The notes under the pieces were generated by a model that saw only the letters and a list, made by a program, of their open reading frames with translations, did no database searches and was not told the DNA's origin. Shown piece after piece: positions 58,928 through 64,000 of a stretch of DNA of 64,000 bases. The position numbers and the translations under genes are program-made. The DNA is taken from positions 4,899,724 to 4,963,723 of the forward strand of contig NZ_CP135918.1 in NCBI RefSeq assembly GCF_032393985.1. The letters run 5' to 3'. Numbering within the stretch: the stretch's first letter is position 1; every line of letters starts with the position of its first letter. Source of the stretch: Fischerella sp. JS2. GTDB lineage: Bacteria; Cyanobacteriota; Cyanobacteriia; Cyanobacteriales; Nostocaceae.

Positions 58928-59793
58928 ACCCCAAATAATGCTTCTAATGCCAAAGCTACTCCATCTTCGCGGTTAGAGAGTGTTACAAAGTCAGCCACTT
59001 GTTTAAGTTCAGGTACTGCATTACCCATTGCAATACCTAGCCCCACATTTTGAATCATTTCTATATCGTTGTAGTTGTCACCAAAGCTGATAATTGCTTC
59101 TGGTTCAATACCCAAATGTTTGGCGACTTGCAAAACTCCTTTGCCTTTGGAAGTATTAGGAGGTAAAAACTGCATCCTCCAAATATTACCTTGCCAAGGA
59201 ACTAATATGCAATCAACTTTTCCTTGTAATTGAGCAGATACTTGCGTTAATAATTGCTCTAGCACATCTTTGGTATCTATTACTAAGATACTTGTGGGAG
59301 TTTCTTCAAGTTGTTCTAATGAGGAGATATATTGCAGAGCAATTTGCAATTCTTGTGAATAGCGATCGCTATAAGGATTAGGAGTTGTCAGATAAATATG
59401 ATCATCACAATTAAAATGAATAATTATCTCCTGTCCTGCTAGCAAATTTAGTAATGCTGCAACTACATCTTTGGAAATTGTTTGATGATGATAAATTTGA
59501 CCTGTTTTGACATCTTTGACCAAGGCTCCATTATGGGCAACAATCAGACCTGGCGTTCCTAATTTTTCAAGATGATTTTTTACAGCACTGGCCATGCGAG
59601 CTGTTGCCAATAAGACAATTATGCCTTTTCTGGCAATCATTTTCACAGCTGCAATTGTACGTTCTGAAAGTTGATGGTGGGGATCTAGTAAAGTCCCATC
59701 CATATCAAAAGCTACCATTCTCAAGTAACTAATCTTATTTCCAGAAGTTATTTGATGTAGCTTATGAAAATATACGTTCTCTGTGCTAATCAT
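58924..59793 (-). CDS. Cof-type HAD-superfamily hydrolase
   Basis: A 289-residue phosphatase of the HAD IIB/Cof type: nucleophile motif FDMDGTLLDPHHQL (about 29-42), TARM (motif II), and SFGDNYNDIEMIQ (motif III). It hydrolyses a phosphate monoester; the substrate is unknown. It is sandwiched without gaps between ACP (1-bp overlap) and fabD (4-bp overlap), so it is part of the pathway. An N-terminal extension of about 24 residues precedes the usual start. Confidence 0.87.
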   Translation of the reverse strand: MISTENVYFHKLHQITSGNKISYLRMVAFDMDGTLLDPHHQLSERTIAAVKMIARKGIIVLLATARMASAVKNHLEKLGTPGLIVAHNGALVKDVKTGQIYHHQTISKDVVAALLNLLAGQEIIIHFNCDDHIYLTTPNPYSDRYSQELQIALQYISSLEQLEETPTSILVIDTKDVLEQLLTQVSAQLQGKVDCILVPWQGNIWRMQFLPPNTSKGKGVLQVAKHLGIEPEAIISFGDNYNDIEMIQNVGLGIAMGNAVPELKQVADFVTLSNREDGVALALEALFGV

Positions 59794-60056
59794 TACTTTA
59801 CTCCCGTCTCTAAAAATTGGTAAGCATCTTGTACAGTTTTAATTTTTCCGGCTTGAGTGGTAGATATCTTCACACCAAATTTTTGACGTATTAACATGAC
59901 AATTTTGACGATATCTACAGAAGAAATTCCGACATCATCTACCCAGGAAGCTTCAGGACGAAGTTGAGCTTTGTTGATGTTAAGTCTTTGAACAACTGCA
60001 TTGCAGAATTCCTCAAAAGAGGCTTGACTAGAATGTTTATCATTGATTGCAATCAT
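59793..60056 (-). CDS. Acyl carrier protein with SSV instead of DSL
   Basis: An 87-residue carrier protein. The helix-II site reads DDVGISSVDIVKIVMLI; S46 aligns with the phosphopantetheine serine, but the usual DSL is SSV. It should hold the growing acyl chain after modification by the AcpS encoded in the same cluster. The stop overlaps the HAD start by one base. Confidence 0.83.
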   Translation of the reverse strand: MIAINDKHSSQASFEEFCNAVVQRLNINKAQLRPEASWVDDVGISSVDIVKIVMLIRQKFGVKISTTQAGKIKTVQDAYQFLETGVK

Positions 60057-60124
60057 AAGCTTCCTCTTTTACTATCCTCGTGAGAAGTACTAAGCGATTA
60101 ACTTGATGTTGAAATATAGTATTT

Positions 60125-60907
60125 CTAGTTGTTAAACCAATTGACTGTTAACTCAAACAGTTCTTGTTGATGAAATGGAAATGAATGATGCGCTCCTTCT
60201 ATGATCTGTAACTTTGGTGGATTCTGGAAATTCATTTGTGCTTGTTCTACAAGTTTTTCTATCTCTGGTAATGGAACAGTGGCATCCTCAGTACCATGAA
60301 TGATTAATAAAGGCTGGATGAGTTGAGCAATTTCCTGGCGCATATCAAGTTCGGAAGATTGCTTGAGAAGTTCAGGTCCACATCGCATTAGTTCGCCATG
60401 ATAGATAAATTCTGCTTCGTCACCCTCTAGCAGTATAGAAAATGCATCTTCTCCAATCAGCCGCAACACAGCACCTGATAAATCAGTAAATGGAGCCCAT
60501 GCTACGGTCTTATATATTTGTGAATTTCTAGCGCTTTCTCGAATTACACTCACTCCACCCAAGCAATGTCCAACCAGTCCGATTCTGTTCGGGTCAACGC
60601 CATCTATTGTCGTAACTAAATTGATCGCAGCTTGTAAATCCTCTAATTCTCTATCCAAGGTCAGGTCTACCAAATCACCATCACTATCACCTGAACCTGC
60701 AAAGTCAAATCGAAATACCGAGAGATTGTATTTGGTTGCATAACGAGCAAATTCCACAAACCTTCGGCTTCCACCAATTTTTGTACCAGCAAAACCATGA
60801 CATGTAATTAAGCAAGGTCTTGGTTGATCTCCTTGGCCGTGATGCATAACACCAACAAGATTTTGACCGCGCTGATTCTGAAATACGAATGCTTCCATTT
60901 TTGGCAT
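60125..60907 (-). CDS. Alpha/beta hydrolase with cysteine nucleophile
   Basis: A 260-residue single-domain hydrolase: oxyanion HGFAG (38-42), nucleophile elbow GHCLGG with Cys115 where serine is usual, Asp in HGTEDATVPL and His in EGAHHSFPF. A Cys nucleophile recalls dienelactone hydrolase. It could be a thioesterase-like releasing or editing enzyme for the ACP-bound chain. It precedes the ACP gene by 68 nt. Confidence 0.85.
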   Translation of the reverse strand: MPKMEAFVFQNQRGQNLVGVMHHGQGDQPRPCLITCHGFAGTKIGGSRRFVEFARYATKYNLSVFRFDFAGSGDSDGDLVDLTLDRELEDLQAAINLVTTIDGVDPNRIGLVGHCLGGVSVIRESARNSQIYKTVAWAPFTDLSGAVLRLIGEDAFSILLEGDEAEFIYHGELMRCGPELLKQSSELDMRQEIAQLIQPLLIIHGTEDATVPLPEIEKLVEQAQMNFQNPPKLQIIEGAHHSFPFHQQELFELTVNWFNN

Positions 60908-60928
60908 ATGATATACCTCTTGTGATGC

Positions 60929-61363
60929 TTAAATTTTGCAATCTTTCCAGCACATTGCTACTGCGATCGCTACTGCAAAATCTTTTTCATGACTAATACT
61001 CACATCTAGATGAATGGCTGCCATTTTCATCCAATACGAAAGAGCAGATCCTTGCAAAAAAACTATTGGTTTTCCAGAACTATTGTGTAGAACTTCTATA
61101 TCTACTAGTTCAGTCTCGCTAATACTACTTTCCAAAACTTTTAAAATTGCTTCTTTGCAAGCAAACTTACCTGCTAGTCGTTGCAGTCGATGAGTTTCGT
61201 GAGCAAGAGCTATAGTATCCTTCCATTCTCTTTCTGTAAGCCAGACTCCTATTGGTGCATCTATCATTTCTTGTATATCTTTGATACAGACTATATCTAT
61301 TCCAGTCTTTATTTGGATAGAAGACTCACTAGAAGATGCACAAAGCCTGTCTTCCATAAACAT
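60929..61363 (-). CDS. acpS: Holo-ACP synthase (AcpS-type phosphopantetheinyl transferase)
   Basis: A 144-residue protein transferring 4'-phosphopantetheine from CoA to ACP. Mg2+-binding Asp in TGIDIVCI and Glu in KFACKEAILKVL, with SISHEKDFAVAIAV at the end. I start at the ATG at 61363 (61357 is equally possible). The frame to 61435 would overlap the KAS III gene. A cluster-borne AcpS suggests that the unusual ACP needs its own activator. Confidence 0.87.
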   Translation of the reverse strand: MFMEDRLCASSSESSIQIKTGIDIVCIKDIQEMIDAPIGVWLTEREWKDTIALAHETHRLQRLAGKFACKEAILKVLESSISETELVDIEVLHNSSGKPIVFLQGSALSYWMKMAAIHLDVSISHEKDFAVAIAVAMCWKDCKI

Positions 61364-61389
61364 TCGATTTTTGATATGTAAACAACTAT

Positions 61390-62385
61390 TTAGCAAACAA
61401 AGGATTTGTCCCAGCGAATTAAACTCGCTGCACAAGTCAGTCCTGCTCCAAACCCAAGCATCATTACATAATCATCGGGTACAATTTTCCCTTCTTGAAC
61501 TGCATCAAATAAAGCTAGTGGAATTGAAGCAGCAGATGTATTCCCATATTTATGCAAGTTACACATGAAACGCTCAAATGGAATTCCCAGAAATACAGCC
61601 ACTTCTTCAATAATATGAAAATTTGCCTGATGAGGAACAATCAGCTGAACGTCTTTAATGGATATCTTTGCTTGTTCGCAGGTATCGATGATGGCATCAC
61701 ACACTATAGGCACTACAGCTTGGAATAATTCTTTTCCTTTCATTTTCAAAAAGTGTTGCCTATTTTCGACAGTTTGAATTGATGCTGGCAGTGCAGTTCC
61801 ACCAGCAGGCATAAATAATAGATCCTGACCTGAACCATCAGCACGAAGTACAGAACTCAAAAAACAATTTTCCTGTCCTGATTCAAGCAAAACCGCTCCT
61901 GCGCCATCCCCAAACAAAACACATGTAGAACGATCTTGCCAGTCTATACATCTGGAAAGAACTTCTGCTCCTATAACTAAGGCATTACGAACTGCACCAG
62001 TTTTGATGAATTGTGCTGCTATTTCAAGACCGTAAACAAATCCCGAACACGCTGCTGAGATATCAAAGGCAAAGGCATTAGTTGCCCCTATACTATTTTG
62101 TACTTTACAAGCAACTGATGGAAATGGAGTATCTGGCATCATAGTCGCCACTAAAATCATTTCTATTGCCAATGGATCGATTCCATGCTTGCTTAAGACT
62201 TGTCTTGCAGCAGCAGTTGCTAAAGTAGATGTGTTTTCTTCGGGAGCAGCAATCCGACGCTCAATGATCCCTGTTCTGGTTCTAATCCACTCATCAGATG
62301 TATCCACGATTTTTGCTATATCGTGGTTTGTCATGACTTTAGTAGGCATGTAGATTCCTAAAGCAGACAATTTGATAGGTATCAC
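61390..62385 (-). CDS. fabH: Beta-ketoacyl-ACP synthase III (FabH-like)
   Basis: A 331-residue KAS III with full catalytic triad C113 (ISAACSGFV), H252 (VPHQANFHII) and N282 (KYGNTSAASIP). It condenses an acyl-CoA starter with malonyl-ACP. In this cluster it is the only ketosynthase, so the product is probably made by one condensation. No KAS II, ketoreductase or dehydratase lies nearby. Confidence 0.92.
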   Translation of the reverse strand: MIPIKLSALGIYMPTKVMTNHDIAKIVDTSDEWIRTRTGIIERRIAAPEENTSTLATAAARQVLSKHGIDPLAIEMILVATMMPDTPFPSVACKVQNSIGATNAFAFDISAACSGFVYGLEIAAQFIKTGAVRNALVIGAEVLSRCIDWQDRSTCVLFGDGAGAVLLESGQENCFLSSVLRADGSGQDLLFMPAGGTALPASIQTVENRQHFLKMKGKELFQAVVPIVCDAIIDTCEQAKISIKDVQLIVPHQANFHIIEEVAVFLGIPFERFMCNLHKYGNTSAASIPLALFDAVQEGKIVPDDYVMMLGFGAGLTCAASLIRWDKSFVC

Positions 62386-62466
62386 ACATATCTCCTATGA
62401 AAATATCTAATGATTATGATTTGGATTGCTATCTAAACATGCTTATGTATTGACAGCAAAATTGTG

Positions 62467-62898
62467 TCAAACTGACTGTATTATTTGAGGTACAGCCATC
62501 GCGATACTTGCTTCCTGGTTAGAGTATGAAACCCTAATTACAGGCTTACCATCTACTAAAGTCAGTAGAAGACAGCACTTATCACCAGTTTCAGAATCCC
62601 AACAGTAGATTGGAATACCGGAATGTTGCGAAAATTCTTCCTTAGCTTTTTGGAGATCGCAAAAAGTTACATTCTTAACTGTAACTAGATTTGTTCTTAA
62701 AAGAGCTTCTGCAAGAATGAATACGGAGCCAATTTCACTTAAGCCTCTGCTTTCTAAAGAAATATTCTTGCCAGATTTTAACTCATTCAATTCTGTATCA
62801 GAAAGTTTCAGTCCGAGAAGATTTACTGCTTTTTGAATATTGCAAACTTCCAGATCTAGTGTTTGTTCAAACATATCACTATTCACATTCCTACTCAA
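62467..62898 (-). CDS. Hypothetical protein at the head of the biosynthetic cluster
   Basis: A 143-residue soluble protein, N-terminal helical (MFEQTLDLEVCNIQKAVNLL) and beta-rich after about 85 (IPIYCWDSETGDKCCLLLTL). No family recognised. The leader-like N-terminal half (LGLKLSDTELNELKSGKNIS, LESRGLSEIGSVF) faintly recalls nitrile-hydratase-leader-type helices, but that is not reliable. It is the first gene of the minus-strand run, 81 nt before fabH. Confidence 0.6.
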   Translation of the reverse strand: MSRNVNSDMFEQTLDLEVCNIQKAVNLLGLKLSDTELNELKSGKNISLESRGLSEIGSVFILAEALLRTNLVTVKNVTFCDLQKAKEEFSQHSGIPIYCWDSETGDKCCLLLTLVDGKPVIRVSYSNQEASIAMAVPQIIQSV

Positions 62899-64000
62899 GG
62901 ATTGTATTGCTGTCAGAATCTTGATCAGGTATATAAATAAATGCTTCTACAGATCAACAAAAAGCTAACCAGAAATATTAATATAGTGGACAGGATTTCT
63001 CAGCAAGACTCCACAGGGATTATGGAACATATTTGACAGCAAAATAAGCCATTCAATACTCTGTTAAAATTTCTTAAGCATCAAAAATGACCAAAACTTT
63101 CTCTGGATAAAACTTCTAACAATCGCACTCACACAGATTGTGAGAAATGCGGATATTGCTGCTTATGTAAACTCTGATTGAGAATTAATTAAGATAAATG
63201 ACAGCTTCAAGCTAAATCGTTGCTAATAAAGCTTCTGTATTTAGCAACTACATCAAAACGTGTTAGCCATATTGATATTAGCTTTATTCTTCAAAAAAGA
63301 ACATACTTAATCTTGTGTTTCAAATGATACTTAATTTATTTTTCTTATTAGGTTAAAATTTAGGTTAAAATTATTTATTCAAAATTAAATAGTTAAAGTT
63401 TATACCAGAAAATATTGTAATCACTAGTGCAAATTCTACGAAAAGATAACAAAAACTCCATTATAAAGATTAAAATTTTTGTAAAAAACTATACCCTTAC
63501 TCTAAAAAAACTGATTTTTGAAAAGTATTAAGTTTTTTAAAAAAATCCTTCTCAAGATGGATACTTGTTCTTAAAGAACAAAAACAGTGAATAAAAATAG
63601 AAATTGTTAAGGTTAAAATTTTAAACTGAACAATTGATATATCTTAAAAAAGTATTAAAACGATTAATAACCCATAATTTCGCAGGTCTATTTAGGAGAG
63701 TAGGATAATATTTTTGGCAAGGAGTAATAAGAAACTGGAGAATACAACGACGTTCATTTGTAAAATGAGCAATTTGTTTGGCATTAGCAAGCATTATGAG
63801 ATGAATAGACATAAATTTATTTCTACTTATAGATGCATCGACAAAATTCACTTACTTTTAAATTGCTATGTAATGATGTGCGATCGCTTTTTATAAGTGT
63901 TTTTAATTAATAAGGAAGCGATCGCTGATAACAACCACTTCCTTTGAAACAGTTCCATTAATTTTTTCGTTAATCCCAGTAAGGAATGCTACGAAACCGC
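62899..64000. other. AT-rich region without recognised genes
   Basis: About 1.1 kb. Short open frames at 63621-63851 (minus) and 63714-63896 (plus) overlap each other and have no ribosome sites or familiar sequence. A HIP1 octamer is at 63918-63925. The promoter of the biosynthetic cluster should be in the first few hundred bases. Confidence 0.45.

Noticed and set aside
63621-63896. Short overlapping open frames at the right end
   Set aside because: They oppose each other, lack ribosome sites, and are AT-rich with no recognisable motif.

Overview
The window looks like chromosome of a filamentous, probably heterocyst-forming cyanobacterium (Nostocales type). The signs are many HIP1 octamers (GCGATCGC), a PsaI-like photosystem I subunit, NifJ, an rbp-rpsU pair, a low-temperature-induced protein, several hybrid histidine kinases, and heptanucleotide and hairpin repeats of the Nostoc/Anabaena kind. 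No rRNA operon, CRISPR array or intact transposon was recognised.

Layout. 0-5.4 kb: a psaI-like gene, repeat-rich spacer, nifJ with in-frame repeat insertions, and a 63-bp tandem repeat. 5.4-15.1 kb: a chemosensory locus, with cheY-like, cheC and hybrid kinase on the minus strand divergent from cheA, cheW, a soluble MCP, cheB and cheR. 15.3-18.3 kb: a cytochrome b6-like protein converging on a Na+/H+ antiporter, then tRNA-Glu. 18.5-21.2 kb: a gene graveyard (tannase, UbiD-type decarboxylase and flavin-split-barrel remnants) that looks like a decayed aromatic-ester utilisation cluster. 21.5-27.2 kb: a SRPBCC protein, a GAF kinase whose H-box His is Asp, an RHH protein and two HNH proteins, one behind a terminator-ended leader. 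27.6-32.7 kb: a stress cluster (low-temperature-induced protein, Dps, ChaB-domain protein, TIGR02587/TIGR02588 pair, CsbD, GlsB/YeaQ). 33-41 kb: two-component genes (NarL-type regulator, PAS kinase, Rcp1-like regulator, two REC-kinases, another regulator) and a DUF2294 protein.

41.6-46.7 kb is the most interesting part. A Ro60/TROVE-like protein gene is preceded by five tandem Y-RNA-like modules. All share the scaffold strands (5' YCCTMA...AAGC, 3' GCTTT..CAACTT) closed by outer stems of different but complementary sequence. The modules carry different payloads: a circularly permuted tRNA mimic, two ordinary-order tRNA mimics (Arg-like and Asn-like), a piece of the most conserved part of 23S rRNA, and a plain hairpin. 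Two small protein genes of unknown function lie within the locus. An RRM protein, ribosomal protein S21 and a second vWA protein follow.

47-53.4 kb: acetyl-CoA synthetase, phosphoketolase translationally close to a membrane-anchored WD40 protein, and a frameshifted ferric-reductase-like gene. 53.5-62.9 kb: a minus-strand biosynthetic cluster (KAS III, AcpS, alpha/beta hydrolase with a Cys nucleophile, ACP, HAD phosphatase, discrete acyltransferase, vanadium-haloperoxidase-like enzyme, MFS exporter, PapA/condensation-type acyltransferase) without a modular PKS or NRPS. The last 1.1 kb is AT-rich with no gene recognised.
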